Assembly: GCF_003086295.3 (NCBI RefSeq)
Contig: NC_092041.1
Span: forward strand, 98,357,827-98,421,826
Origin: Arachis hypogaea
Lineage: Eukaryota; Streptophyta; Magnoliopsida; Fabales; Fabaceae
Direction: 5' to 3'
DNA: 64,000 nt
Positions within the stretch are counted from its first letter, which is position 1. Each line of letters starts with the position of its first letter. Made by a program: the position numbers and the translations under genes. Positions 1-16,600 of this stretch are shown here, piece after piece. Below the pieces are notes generated by a model. It saw only the letters and a program-made list of their open reading frames with translations, was not told the origin of the DNA and did not search any database.

Positions 1-900
1 TACAAGAAACTTAAATGAGCTGAATATACAAGAAATATAAATGACTTGAATCTTAAATTGCGAGAAAGTAAAGGCACAAATGTAAATGGCAACATAAATT
101 AAATTGCATGAAACGTAAATAAGGACTTGGGTGCTTGGAATCAAGAAAGCAGTAAACAATTTCAATTAAAGTAAATTCAAGGCAATCTAAATTGAGGAAA
201 ATCAAAGAGAAAGATTCATTAGGGATTTGGAGATATCATAATCTATCATGAATTAAATGGGTCTCAACTTCCTTCTCAATCATATGAGTAGATCTATGGC
301 GGATTGTAATTGATTCGATCTCAATTTCTTGGTAACCCAATCTCTCTAATCACAATCAATCTTGCCAATTCCTTGATCTAATTGTCATGAGAAGAGGTTA
401 AGTGCATTCTCTTATTCATAAGCCAACCAAATTCTCAAGACCTCAATTTCTCTCGAATAGTATTGGTCAAGAGAATTGTGAAGGATAGAACTCCAATTCT
501 AATGCTCATGATTCTCCTTCCGAGGCTCACACAAGTATTCAATAGATTTAAACCCCCTTCCGAAGTGAATGAATCTCAATAAGCACAGAAGATATATCCT
601 ATAGCTACACAAGCAGATTGGGAAGAAGAAGAAGTTCATTCATTCATTAGGATTACAATAGAGCTCCTCCCCTAATGAAATGGGGGTTTAGTTCATCATT
701 ACTTAATAAAACAAAAAAGAAAAGAAAGTACGTAAAAGAAAGAAAAGTACAAAAGAAAATCTTCTCAGGGTTTCCCAATTAGGGTCCCCTGCTTCCCAGC
801 CTTTTTCTCTAACTCAAAATCTATCCTATTTATACACTTTCCCAATCAGTCTTCAAGTCTTTGGATGTGGGCTTTGACCTTTGTTGAAGCAAGTGAGGAA
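1..900. repeat. LTR-retroelement-like non-coding sequence, cut by window edge
   Basis: This stretch has no credible reading frame. Its texture (AT-rich, runs of short direct repeats, followed directly by a GC-richer palindrome array) resembles LTR or untranslated regions of Athila/Tat-type gypsy elements, and it resembles 63280-64000 in character. I see no LTR end or target duplication, so this is inference from style only. An all-against-all repeat search would settle it. Confidence 0.3.
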
Positions 901-984
901 TGGCTTTTAGTGACGTTGGCATGGGTGTTAGTCAACTAACATTCACAATCTTGCATGGGTGCCATTGGAAATGAGCTCAGCATG

Positions 985-1665
985 GCCATTAGTCACTAAC
1001 GTTGGTGGGCACTAACAGTGGCCAACATTCCTTTTAAAACCATTGAGGAATGTTTGTGGCAACGTTTGTGCACTAACGTTACTACCAACGTTTGCCTGGT
1101 CACGTGTGCGCGTCGCTGACCAGTTTTCCATGCAATTTTTCTTTAAAACTATCGAAGATGTTGGTGGCAACGTTTGTGGCAGCGTTTGCACACCAACGCT
1201 TTCTTGGTCATGCGTACACATCGCCCGCGCGTACGTGTCAAAGCTGGATTTTTGCTATTTTGCGCGTGCGCGTCGCCTATGTGTGCGCAAAACTTGCTAT
1301 TTTTCCACTTTCACGCGTACGCGTCACATCAAAATTTTCCAACTCCAAATTGAGATTTCATCGAAGACGTTGGTGGTAACGTTTGTTCACCAACGTTCCC
1401 ACCAACGTTGGCACCCTTTCAGCTTGTAACGTTGCCAGCAATGTTGATGAACCAACTTTGGCCACCAACGTTGCACATCAAGCCTTGGAACGTTGCCACC
1501 AACGTTGGTGAGCCAACTTTGGCCACTAACGTTGCTTTGTTCTCCTCTAGCAACGTTTGAGGCAACGTTGGTGAGCCAACTATTTGGCCACCAACGTTAC
1601 TCACTCCTTCTTAAACCAACGTTCGTGGCAACATTGGTGAGCCAACTTTGGCCACCAACGTTGTC
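985..1665. repeat. AACGTT palindromic dyad array with ~63-bp higher-order repeat
   Basis: AACGTT and near variants (AACTTT, AACATT) recur more than 20 times, usually inside CCAACGTTGG-like dyads with CCACCAACGTTG linkers. Starts alternate 12-14 bp apart within clusters. From 1428 on the clusters repeat as a unit of about 61-66 bp, starting at 1428, 1489, 1552 and 1618. Frames that stay open across it on either strand are by-products of the repeat. The position next to LTR-like DNA suggests the array belongs to a retroelement. Confidence 0.8.
1200..1335. repeat. GCGCGTACGCG-type dyads inside the AACGTT array
   Basis: Between two AACGTT clusters lie GC-rich dyads such as CGCGCGTACG near 1226, GCGCGTGCGCGTC near 1262 and CACGCGTACGCGTCAC near 1312. 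They resemble the dyad array at 12545-12800, so two palindrome families may be intermixed here. Confidence 0.6.
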
Positions 1666-1669
1666 TTCT

Positions 1670-3020
1670 CTGCTTCTTCTTTGCCCTTCTTCTACTTCTC
1701 CTTACCTATCATTAATCAAACAAATGCATCAAAGCCTTGTCATAATCACAAGATTTTGCATTATTCATAGCATCAAGTAATAAATCTTGCATAATCTCAT
1801 GAAAATACACATAATTAACCATGTTTGATTGAATCAGGATGTGCATGTAATTCTCATCCAAATATTTACTTATTGCTTAAGAAAGTGCATAAAACCAAAT
1901 AAAAACAATGAAAAAAAGTTTGTAAAACTAGCCTAAGATGCCTAGACATCAATTATATATGTTAAAAGAATCCTAATAAAAATAAAAATAAAAGCAAAAT
2001 ACGAATAGTAGCCTAGTAAAATAACATGATTTTCGTTTATTTATAACCAAGTGTTGATTTTTTTTATAAATAATATTAAAAATAGATAATTTTAAAACTT
2101 CAACTCAACTGTAATTCTATCTATTTAGATGATTATAAATTAGACAAAAATTAATCTATATATAAAAAAATCCAAAACTCCTTTTATAGCGAATGATTAG
2201 CCAATAATAATTATTTCCTTTCTAAAATATTTTTCTTTGCATTCCCTTGGTTTCACTTTTTTTTTTCTATATTGAGTCACTAGGATGAATTCTTTAAAAA
2301 TGATCCAAATTTTATGTTATATATTATTGTGAGTTCTGTAATTTGATAGTGACGTTTTATATAAAATATCAGTCTTTACATAATTAAAAAATTACTCATA
2401 ATACATCATTAACGTTTTGTTTTTTAAAAAATAAAAGAAATAATTATAATACAATAATTTATTATCGAATTATGCTGCTATCATAGTAATATAAATTCAA
2501 ACATCAAAATGATAAAATATTTTCGTATTTTATACAAAAATTAATCATATATAAAATATTTAAAGTCTTTTCTCATTTATTATTTTATAAGTTAATTGAA
2601 AGAAAGTTGGTTTTCTAACAAAATTCATATCCAAATTAATACTTTTATTGTCTTTTTAAAAAAAGATATTTATTAAAAATGTTACGTAATTAACAAAATT
2701 TATTATTTTTTAATAAATATATTCTTTTACTAAATTTTAAATTTTAAAGCATAAATTTTAATAATATAAAAATAAAACATTAACCCAACATATTAGTTAA
2801 TATTAATGAAAAAATATTAGGCTCTTAACATTTTTTTGTTAATATTAATAAATTGTCCAATCATCTCCAAACAAAGTACAATTACCACACCATCAAGAGA
2901 GCCTAAATTCCTGACTAGGGACAGTGCCGGTGGTTTCTTCTCTACTTATAGTGTAAAGTACAAACCGACCGTATAAAAAGAAGAATATGCAAGAATCTTT
3001 GGCTTTTGGGGGATAATGTG
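1670..3020. other. AT-rich intergenic DNA
   Basis: Long A/T runs and no sustained reading frame. A sequence resembling a TATA box (GTATAAAAAG, 2971-2980) lies just upstream of the chalcone synthase promoter elements, but a better placed one exists at 3136. Nothing else supportable. Confidence 0.6.
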
Positions 3021-3025
3021 GCCTC

Positions 3026-3143
3026 ACATCTACCACCGGTTAACCAGCCTAACTTCGTTCCACGTGGACACTCATCTGCCCGTTCATCCAACCTACCAGC
3101 CTGATGATCTACTCGGTTTACTAACAACCCTTGCTTATAAAAA
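3026..3143 (+). promoter_or_regulatory. Chalcone synthase promoter: G-box, MYB box, TATA box
   Basis: A palindromic G-box CCACGTGG lies at 3060-3067, an ACCTACCA MYB-recognition/H-box-like core at 3091-3098, a CCTAAC MYB-like core just upstream at 3048-3053, and a TATA box (TATAAAAA) at 3136-3143. A G-box near an ACCTACC-type element is the classic light- and stress-responsive unit of chalcone synthase promoters, bound by bZIP and MYB factors. The full H-box consensus CCTACC-N7-CT is not met. The 5' leader would be roughly 250 nt and includes an A12-type run near 3199. Confidence 0.75.
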
Positions 3144-3417
3144 CCAGCACGCAATTTCAGTGACTTCCAACTCCCAATCCCAACTTCCCTTTACTACCAA
3201 AAAAAAAAAAAGGAAGATATTTATTTATCGAATCATCAAAATACACACTACTAGATTCGCTTTGTTCACATTTCGAAACTCTTGTGCGCCATCATACCTC
3301 ACCAGATCACTTCTTTTATTCCCTCCTTGTCTTAATTCACCCATATATAATAATAGCATAACAACCTGTGAGTGTAATCTTTGGTTGATATATCATATCC
3401 TTAGCAATAGATTAAAA

Positions 3418-7593
<4,176 letters not shown>

Positions 7594-8880
7594 TTGATTT
7601 ATCAACAATAATGATGCCGTCATGGAATTATATTTCTTTGTTTTCAATAATTAATTAAGTTTTCAAATATATATAAATGGAATGAAGCTAAGATGTTAGA
7701 GATTGGTGTCACAAATTAAGTAGTTGGCGGAGATGCACGTATTATTTTCATTGTCTCAGTTGATTGAGATGGATCGAGTCATAATGTTGTTCATGGCGTG
7801 GGGGGAGTTCGTTGCATTTTCGTGGTTGTGTGACACGTACTCTTCAATGGGTATATCATTGTAAGAAAGATTGAATTTGGTTCAAACCCAGTAATGTTTA
7901 CCATCTTAATTAATGATTGTGGAAGTTACGTATTCTAATGTAAATTCATTGGTCATGGTTATTACTTATTATTAATCGAAAAAGGAAGTACACAACAATA
8001 AAAGAATAGTACAGGGATAAATCTTTTATATATAGATAAACGATCTAAAATCATAGTACATTCTAAAATCACTACTCTTAATTTAACTGAAAAAAAAAAA
8101 ATAACAATTAAAGGATACATAAACAGATCGAAGAACTCTGTGTATGTGTATTTGAATTTGCATAGCGTTATTCCAAGATCACTCTAATCTCAAAACCTTG
8201 CATTGCATGCTGCTTCTTAGTTCTTCTTCTTCTACAAGGTTGCTAGAATTTGGAATCACAACCACTTCCTTTTATTCTTCCAAAATCGAATAAATAAAAA
8301 AAATAAATAATTATGAAGATGGTCAAAATTTTAAAAAGAATAAAAATGTTTGTTATAAAAATTATGAACAAATAAAAAAATAATTAAAAATATTGTTAAA
8401 TTGGTCTTAAATTTTTTAAAAATTTAGCTGTCAAGGATATATTTGATACAAATCAAAAACTTTTGAGACAAGATTGAAACAAAATAAAACTTAGCGGTAT
8501 TTTAAAATTTTTGCCAAACTTTAAAGATAAAAAATATACTTTACCCTTTTAAATATTATAAACGTTAATTTTTTTAATAATTTTAATATTAAAATTTTTT
8601 TTAATAAGTAAATATTTCTAATCGTCTTTCAGAGTAATTTTTTTAAAAATAAATTAATTGTCAAATATAATTGATTTGTTATCTATCACTATCAATAATA
8701 AAGAATAAGTTAGAAATTCAATCTATAAATCTCCTAAATGAATTATCATTAGATCTCAATATAAATCAAATATTAATTTAACAATTTATCATTGAAAGTC
8801 TTTTTACAGACCTGTTATATATCTAAGTTTTATTGTCATTCAAGTTTAATTAAATAGGCTAAATACCAACAAAATCCACG
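7594..8880. other. 3' flank of CHS and AT-rich intergenic DNA
   Basis: Contains the presumed 3' untranslated region of chalcone synthase (AATAAT/AATTAATTAA signals near 7605-7660) and then AT-rich sequence. No reading frame or repeat that I can support. Confidence 0.5.
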
Positions 8881-9240
8881 CACTCTCATTAAAAAAAACG
8901 TGTGTATACATATGCCCGAAATCCTAAAAAATGTTATCTGTCTCTTCGTGCTCTAATATAAAAAATTGTTCATATTTCTTACTTAAAACTGCAACAAAGA
9001 AATTTGAAATCTCTTTCAAAATCTCTCAAAAATTTTTCGAATTTTCTGTAGAAACTACTGCAAAATCTGGTGGTGCGTTTGAGATCATCAACAAAAAACA
9101 CAAAAAAAAACAACAAAAATTTCACAAGGTACTGACAAAACTACTTGTTCATTACGTTCAATTTTCTCCTTTGCATTTCTACTAATTCGGTTTAGGGTTT
9201 AGTGGACTGAATTCGTTCATTTAGTATATTGAGTTTCTTT

Positions 9241-9420
9241 GATTCAATTATTAATGAATTGGATGTGTTTTTGTTGATAATTGAGTCTTTTTTACTACTT
9301 GTTCAAATCTGAACTAATTTTGATTCATTTGTGTGTTAACTGAGGTTCACTTGATACTGCTGATAAGTATTGACCAAATTTTTTTTTTAGTTTAATTCAA
9401 GTTCATTTGGATCTAAAAAT
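9241..9420. repeat. Isolated copy of the ~260-bp repeat
   Basis: Shares the anchor CTACTTGTTCAAATCT (9295-9310), followed by the same TTCATTTGTGTGTTAA and GAGGTTCACTTGAT words, with the three tandem copies at 10380-10935. It lies about 1.1 kb upstream of them. Confidence 0.7.
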
Positions 9421-9870
9421 GAACAACAGAAGAAAATTATTGACATCTTCAAAGGTGCTACTTTAGCGTCAGCTTTGGCAAAATCTGTGATAGAGATGAG
9501 TGTTGAAGGAGAGGAAAAGTTGCTAAAATTCAAGAGGATGTTCATCCTCTTCATCTAGAAATATTTTTGTTTCGACAACAATAAGCATAGTCTCTTCAGT
9601 CTATAAGCCACATGTCCTTCATGTGGAGACAGTCCGAGAATGAAATTGGGTATCTCATGTGCTCAGCTTCCTGCTCAAAGGGATTAAAACCCAGAAAGCA
9701 AGAGAGAAACTTTTAGTTGATGGCTACGTTTTTGTATTAATGATAATTTATTTTCATGAATCGATGTTCGCTGACGCAGCAGCAGATGATACTCACGGGC
9801 CACCATGGATGACGTACTAGACACGGAGGAGGCTGGTCAATAGAATTGCCTTTGAGGCAAAGAATAAAAT
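9421..9870 (+). pseudogene. Degenerate transposon-derived gene fragment (Ulp1/MULE-associated type)
   Basis: Broken frames can be read as EQQKKIIDIFKGATLASALA, then MSVEGEEKLLKFKRMFILFI followed by a stop, then REKLLVDGYVFVLMIIYFHE, then RRLVNRIAFEAKNKM. Phrases of this kind occur, from memory, in the N-terminal domain of transposon proteins that peanut and other legume MULEs carry next to Ulp1-like or plant-mobile-domain regions. At least two in-frame stops and one frameshift are visible, so it cannot be functional. The family assignment is uncertain. Confidence 0.4.
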
Positions 9871-10379
9871 GGTAACTAAAAAAAAATCATTTTTCTTGAA
9901 ATTTCGGTTTAGTTGCTTCTCAATTATTATGCTAACTAAATAAGTTTCTGTTTTAGGGCCTAGTAAAAAAAACAAAGTTGAGGCAGGGAAGAGAAAGAAT
10001 AAAAGAAGGGAAAAATAAAGAAAAAAAGAAGATAAAAAAAGAAACTTATCATCCTGCATTCGTCTTCATAAGAAAAAATGATTCTGAATATGAGTATACT
10101 TCTCACCATAACTTATAAAAAAACTATCTATTTATTTAAAGTTATGTATTATTATTTTAACAAAATTTTTTGTATGTATTGCAAAGATTCGAAGAAGAAG
10201 AAATACAGAAAATACCACCAGAAAAATGAAAACAACCACAAAGAATGGCGAAGAAACAAAGCAAAAAAGGAAGATTGTTCCATCGAATTTATTTTTGAAA
10301 ACTGAAATTGAATCCGAAGATGAGTAAGATTCATAAATAATTATTTTATTATTATAAATATATATTCTATTTTTATTGA

Positions 10380-10935
10380 TGGAGTCTTTTTGACTACTTG
10401 TTCAAATCTTAATTAATTTCGGTTCATTTGTGTGTTAATTGAGGTTCACTTGATGCTACTGATAAGTAGTGACCAAATTTTTTATTCCTTAAGTAATTTC
10501 GGTTCATTTCTTAGTTTAATTGGGGTTCATTCGATTTAGTTTCTCTTTATTTGCTGAACTTGTTCATGTGTGCTTGTTTAGTTAGTTATAGCTCTAATAT
10601 TTGTCAGTTTATATATTCGATGTGTTTTGTTGATGATTGAGTTTTTTTGACTTCATGTTCAAATCTAAACTAATATCGGTTCATTTGTGAATTAATTGAG
10701 GTTCACTTGTTGCTGCTGATAAGTAATTACCATTTTTTTTATTCTTTAAGTAATTTCGGTTAATTTTTTACTGTAATTGAGGTTCATTTATTTGGTTTAG
10801 TTTCGTTTGAATTTGCTGAAATTGCTCATGTACTTCTTTAGTTAGTTATAGCTCTGATATTTGTTAGCTGTATACATTCAATGTATTTTTGGTGATGATT
10901 GGGTCTTTTTCACTACTTGTTCAAATCTAAAATAA
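10380..10935. repeat. ~260-bp tandem repeat, about two and a half units
   Basis: Anchor CTACTTGTTCAAATCT or near variants at 10394, 10651 and 10912 gives spacings of 257 and 261 bp. Each unit continues with TCGGTTCATTTGTG, GAGGTTCACTTG, CTGATAAGTA and GTTAGTTATAGCTCT. The third unit is cut by the LTR-like sequence starting at 10942. Confidence 0.8.
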
Positions 10936-10941
10936 TTTTGG

Positions 10942-12870
10942 TGTAACACCCTACCATACAGAGTCTTATGCTTAAGTCATAAAACAGAGATGCCAAGGTA
11001 CCACGACCTCTAAAAATAAAATTTAGTACATATAGTAGTGTGAATAATGTTCATAACTAGGAGCCTTTAAAGAAAAAGGGGTAAAACAAAATCGATAAAT
11101 TGAAAAGTGCAACACTCCGATCGATAACGTAGCGTAACGGATAAAGGATAAGCTAACGCAAGATTAATGTATACAAAAGAGTGTCAAAAACACGAATATC
11201 AAAACTCAAGACCCAGTTGCAAAGATAACTTATCCGAGCATAGGAATATATACATGTAAATATATAAAGCAAGGAACCCAATGGAAACCCCAAAGGGACA
11301 AAAATACAGAAAACCTATTCTCCAAAATCACCTCTAAGAGGAGTCATCACAGTTTGTATTATTTAGTGGAGATAAAAGTATCTAAGAGAAAACATAAAAC
11401 CAAAGTAGAGTCCCGAGAATCAATGATCTTCACTAATCCAAAAGTCTCCAGCATGCTTCAACGAGAAGCCTCTCGTCCTGCATCTGAAAACCACAAAATC
11501 TGCATGGGTGAGAACCGGAGGTTCTCAGTATGGTAATAGTGCCCACATATCTAACATGTAATGTCTTGGGAAAGCCAAAGGCAATCCTAGAACTTCCAAC
11601 AGATAAATTAGAGCTTATAAACAGGCTAAACCATAATTGGCAACTGACTAAAGATTTTTAGTCTAACTAAAACTTTCCTTTCCGATTCCTTCAGACCTCC
11701 CAACCACCAGCATGAGTATAAGATGGCAAACACAGTTATATCAGACAAGAGATATACAAATAGGAAACAGATACGACATTTAGACAATTAGCAACTAATA
11801 TGCAGTCAATTAGGCAATCTCAAACAATTCACATAATATGCATATGATGTATGCCTGTCCTAATGGCTGATGAGTCTCATCTGTCAGTTATAAAGTCAAT
11901 CCGACAAGTCCTGGTAGCTAACCATTGGATTGTCCCTCTGTCGTGCATCCCCAACTCAAGTTATACTCAACATAATTCATAATTCATAATTCATATCCAA
12001 CACCCTCACTGGTGTATATCCACGGGGGCGAGCTCATCCGGAACTTTCACAGTGTCCGGTCACACTTACGATATAGGGTCAGCAGAATATCGAGTTTCCA
12101 CCTAGAGCACGTGGTGGCTAGCCACTGCTTTCTTCCAGGGAAACTCGTATCTCAAATAGTGGAAGTGAAACATTCACATTTCATTCAATAGCATATATGC
12201 AATTATACTTGGCCATAATTCAATAATGGCTCCGCCGTAACTCGGCAATAACTCAGCCATCCGGCTCGTAATTCAATCCATATCCAGCTAATTTATTAAC
12301 AAATACAGTCCATCAGCTCATGGCATATAAAGCACTTCCACCGCCATCCTCCATATCTCATACAATCATATTTGATCATCATTGATAATTAATTTTCCCT
12401 TTTCTTCATTCACAAGTTATCACATTCGCTAACTCATTTCTCTTTGCTAGGCATATCATAACAATTTAATACATAAGGGATAAGATTGGAGGCTTAGAAG
12501 TATGAAATTTGGCTTTTAAAACTCAAAAATAAACTTTGGGGTGAAAACAGGGTCACGCATACTCGTCGCCCACGCGTACGCATGGAAAGCCAAAAAGTAC
12601 ATCAATGTGTATGCGTCGCCCACGCACACGAATGGATGGGAGAAAAGCCAAGTGACGCCTACGCATCAGTCACGTGTAACGCGTGAGTGCGTTTTGTGCC
12701 CCACGCACAAAATCAGCACAATTCTCGCACAACTCTCATGGAGTTGGCTGGGCATCTGATACAGCACACCGACGCGTACGCGTCGGCCACGCCTACGCAT
12801 GGGTGTGCGTTCTGAAATTTTCTAAGTTAAAACTGCAATTCTTCCCACCACCGTCAAGGCTCATCAGTAA
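10942..12870. mobile_element. Ty3/gypsy-like LTR/UTR fragment, inserted in the tandem repeat
   Basis: Begins TGTAACACCCTACCATACAG, a start typical of many plant gypsy LTRs, and interrupts a tandem-repeat unit at that point. No pol-like frame is present; the stretch ends near a GC-rich dyad array (12545-12800) and a LINE fragment. I could not find the other LTR end or a target duplication, so it may be truncated or a solo LTR. Orientation is undetermined. Confidence 0.4.
12545..12800. repeat. ACGCGTACGCG dyad array
   Basis: Dyads such as CCACGCGTACGCATGG, CACGCCTACGCATGGG and GACGCGTACGCGTCGG recur, often paired about 18-20 bp apart, with CGTCGCCCACGC-type linkers. The consensus differs from, but is related to, the TGTGCGTACGCACA array at 34946-35387. 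Overlapping open frames are by-products. Confidence 0.75.
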
Positions 12871-12879
12871 CTGTTGAGA

Positions 12880-13330
12880 GATGAATACTCAATAGCCTCC
12901 AAATTTTTTATGAATCTGGACAGACCCACAAACAATATGAAGTCGATTCCTCTGCTAAATTACACCGTGGGCAGATAGGGTTAACTTGGAGATTCAAGTG
13001 TGGAGCTTTAATTTGACTGGTAATCCATTATGGATTAGCTTCCATAAGAAATTCTTTACCTTGGGTTGACTTTTAAGACTCCATATTCCTGATCATATGG
13101 ATTTTTTTTGGCACTAAATAGGGAGAAATTCTACTGAAAGATGATAAACTTGAAATACAAGTTTATAACCAAATGAGACTGAATAGCTTCCCTTCTTCTC
13201 CTTCAGCCAAATAATGTAGTCTTCTCCTTCTACAATTTCTGTGTTAATAACTGTCTCTACTATTGCTGAATTGAAATGTTCTTTTATTTTTGTTTGATTC
13301 CATTGTCTATTTAGTAACATTAGTTCTGCA
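12880..13330 (-). pseudogene. LINE retrotransposon 3' fragment (zf-RVT region)
   Basis: On the minus strand 13320-13114 reads MLLNRQWNQTKIKEHF then DYIIWLKEKKGSYSVSFGYK, matching the DxxxW..GxYSVkSgY stretch after the reverse transcriptase of plant LINEs. Further down (about 13030-12960) NLQVNPICPRCNLAEE matches the zinc-binding zf-RVT segment. The fragment is truncated on both sides, with no start and no catalytic core. Confidence 0.7.
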
Positions 13331-13334
13331 ACTC

Positions 13335-14338
13335 ATTGTGGAGTGTATTTTGTATTTGCATTAGTTATAGGTGTTATGGCAGTAAACTCTTTGACCCATG
13401 AATTCTATGTAATATTTATCATGCTGTCTCATCCTATTATTTAGAGAATGCCTTTTTCAAGAATTTTTCGAGCCTCCAACATCTTTAGGCATGGAAATCT
13501 TGAAGCTTCTACTTTAGGCATGGAAATCTTGAAGCTTCTTCTTCACATCTTGCCTTTAGTAGAAAAGACAGCCACGCCATGCTTTGGATCTTCTTTTTTT
13601 GCAAAGGCCATTATCCTTGCCTTTTGCTTCTTCCTAGCTTCTCTGTAATTTCTCTGATAACTTCTTCTTTCTTCCATCTTATTTTCTGATGGATCTGACA
13701 AACAAAACAAGAGAGAGAAGAGAGAGTAGAAACAAAGCATTGATTGTTAAATTAAATGAAATTGAAATCTCACTAACAATCCCCAATGCATAAAGTAACG
13801 TGTGGAGCAATTAATGTCATCAAATCAATTTCAATTTTCCTTTTCAGTTACCAATGTATAAATTTAATTCAAGTAAAATTTGAATTCCCCTTCTTAACCG
13901 AACCATACTTCAACAAAATTTGACCCATTTGTTTGTGATTGCCATATGGTTTCCTTGGGTCATTTCCTTCATTATTTGTTTTATCAACATGGGCCTGTTA
14001 TTTGGACTTTTTTTCATTTCATATTTCAGCCCCTAATATTTGAATTAATTTTGCCCAAGGCTGAATTTTTTTCAATGATCCATTTGGACCAATTTGGTTT
14101 TCTTTTATTTCAAAGCACACCCACTTATATTAATTTTGCACATGGCTTGATTAATAACAAGTTGGGCTTATATTGCCTTTTGACCCAATATGGAATTAAA
14201 TGCTTGCCTGCACACTTGAACAAAAATCATCAAACAACCTATTGAAAATTATTAAATAAAATACTTAATAATAATTTTAATAATTTTTTAATTTACATTT
14301 TAATAATGAATGCTCATCATTTCAGTTTTCCAAACTCA
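13335..14338 (-). mobile_element. Candidate Ty1/copia (Sirevirus-like) LTR remnant
   Basis: On the minus strand the sequence after a GGGGGAGATTAT polypurine tract begins TGAGTTTGGAAAACTG, as expected for a 3' LTR. The stretch is non-coding and contains a direct duplication of TTTAGGCATGGAAATCTTGA (13480 and 13511 regions). The LTR end is not identified. Confidence 0.35.
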
Positions 14339-15110
14339 ATAATCTCCCCCTTGATGACAAACATTATTAAACTGAATTGAAAGAGTTAGGATAGATAACT
14401 TCCCTTTGAAGATTTGCCAAAATCTCCCCCTTTCTTTTGTTCAATGTGCTCCCCCTTAATGTGTGCATGTTTAACAAAATATTCAAGAAGGCCATCACCT
14501 GTATACAAGCTCTAAAGAGTTCCAAGAAGATAAAGATTTCAAAACATGGAACCTTTAAGATCGAGCCATTATTTTCACAACTTGATCAAGACAGCACATA
14601 TATGTATACTTGAGCAAATAAATTTTTCAAAATATAATCAGAGCTCAAATTGAAATTCTCTAACACAAAATGCTCAAAACAATGAGCCAAGCCAAAACAG
14701 AGCACAAAGCATAGCAGAAATATTAAATAGAGCACAAATATGAAACAGAATGCTCATGTTCAAATAGAATGCTCATGTCCAAATAGGACAGCATGAAACA
14801 GTTTTGATTCAGCAATTCAGCCCTTCTTTCATTTTTCTCCCCCTTTTGTCATCAAGGAGGGACACATGTCAAAATTTGCAGGGCTCTTATCAATTCACAA
14901 AAATCAACAGCCAGCCTTAAAATATGCATGAATCAGAGCTAAACCAAATATTAATTAAATGCTACTCATTCACAAGCTCATATGCTAAGCTATAAACAAT
15001 ATTCACAACTAGATCAAACTGGAGATTTTTAAACACAAATTCAAATAATAAACAGCAACTTCAAACATCATCATCATAGATCATAATGAAAATAAACAGT
15101 AGCCTTTTAA
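14339..15110 (-). mobile_element. 3' internal region of a Sirevirus-like copia element
   Basis: Repeated CTCCCCCTT blocks (14344, 14425, 14449, 14838) read on the minus strand as AAGGGGGAG, with GTCATCAAGGGGGAG and GATGACAAAAGGGGGAG. Multiple such polypurine tracts upstream of the 3' LTR are a known feature of Sireviruses. No pol coding is preserved. Confidence 0.5.
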
Positions 15111-15189
15111 TTCATAAAAAATGATTCCTGTTTAGTGGATTTAGGTTTAGTTAGTTGCCTGATTCTAAAATTGCCATATTATTTTGTTT

Positions 15190-16600
15190 ATGGGTTATTG
15201 TTAAGTTTGCACCGAACAACAACACGTGTACTCAGGAGATGAGTAATGTCATCATGCTGATGTACGACCATCCTTGCTCAGCTATAAGAAGCTCCCCCTG
15301 AGACCAGATAGCGATGGTTTGAGAAATGGGCGGTAATTACTTTTCTTTTTTTCAGTTTCAAACCTTTTTAGCTAGTTTATATCCGCTATCTTACTTAACT
15401 AATTTTAAAATTTCTTTGTTGCAGCTTCACTTTATATGAAACGCTGAGCACCATCTGACCATCCGGAAGATATTCGACCATAGAATGGGTCAGTGGCTCC
15501 AGCAGATTCTGAATGATATTCGTCAGAGGCAGGACTACCTGACGACCTGGCTCCGACAAAAAATAAAGAAAGCTATGTTAGTTCATTTGGAAACCAATGA
15601 GGGATTCAGGTATCAGCGTCTCACCAACAGAGCTAACATAGCATCGGCCAAGTCGTCTAAGTATATCGGTAGCTCAGCGACTTTCATGAAGACCTAGGCC
15701 AGGCTGGTATGTAGTGACTTTAACTTTATTAATAATTTAGTCATTTTCTTTTGCATACAATTACTAGACATCCTAATCATTTTGTATTTTAATGCAATAT
15801 GTGTAGTCGAAGTCATTGGATCGCGAGGCGATATTGGCGGAGACGTTCAAGTACACTCACACGCTGAAGGAGAATAAAGAGAGATTTGCTTATCAGCGGT
15901 CTCAGGACCATTATGTAAGTAAACATACATTTGATTATCTTCTGCTATAAAATTTTTAGAGATTAACCATATATCTGTCATACTAATCACAATAACTTAT
16001 GTTACATAAGATTCCTACACACAGATACTAGAGGCTACGACTTATCAGTCTCAGTAAAGTGGGGAGGACACCATTGCCGATGGCTTTGCAGCTTCAGTCG
16101 TTGATCCCGATGCGGTTTGGTGCGAGACCGCCTCAGTGCCGTACAAGAACTGCGTATACGGTTGAGGTCATTCTTCGCCAGCAGCATCTATACCTCCATG
16201 TTAAGGCCATCGTCAGATTCTACCACCAGTCGAGCTGTCGAGCTCGAGGAAAGCATGGATTTGAGGTTGCAGGTGCAGGAGCTCCAACACAGCCTTCACT
16301 AGCAGGCTCAAGAGACGAACGATTATCGAAAGAGGTACAAGAGATCCTCACCAGCATGACGTATATGGATGAGCTCAGGCTAGAGTGGAAGGAGTCATTG
16401 GAGTGGCTTCAACGTATGGAGGCTCAGATGGAGGTATGTACTAGGCCCAGATGCGCGCCGCTGACGTCGCTCTGCTGGTGACAGCGGTCCTGCTGGTGGC
16501 ACACAGACATCACTATTTTCTGTGCCGTTGAGTCAGGGCCATAGGACTGACGACTGACGACGACGACGACGACGAGGAGGACTACCTGGATCTGTAGTTA
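15190..16600 (+). pseudogene. CACTA transposon Transposase_24-type gene, degraded
   Basis: Recognisable exons: about 15238-15331 (a DHP..YKKLPPE-like region, frameshifted), 15485-15697 (GQWLQQILNDIRQRQDYLTT, LTNRANIASAKSSKYIGSSA), about 15808-15914 (LAETFKYTHTLKENKERFAY, with a GTAAGT donor after DHY), and a last exon from about 16023 to 16600 (VDPDAVWCET, LRLQVQELQ, MDELRLEWKESLEWLQRMEA) ending in coiled-coil-like sequence. This is the Ptta/En-Spm second protein of plant CACTA elements. Stops and frameshifts inactivate it. Confidence 0.7.

Noticed and set aside
1043..1780. Overlapping open frames of 61-128 residues on both strands
   Set aside because: They are created by the stop-free AACGTT and CGCGTACGCG repeats.
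8931..10305. Lys-rich short frames at 8931-9185 and 10078-10305
   Set aside because: Low-complexity AT/A-rich translations in degraded transposon DNA.
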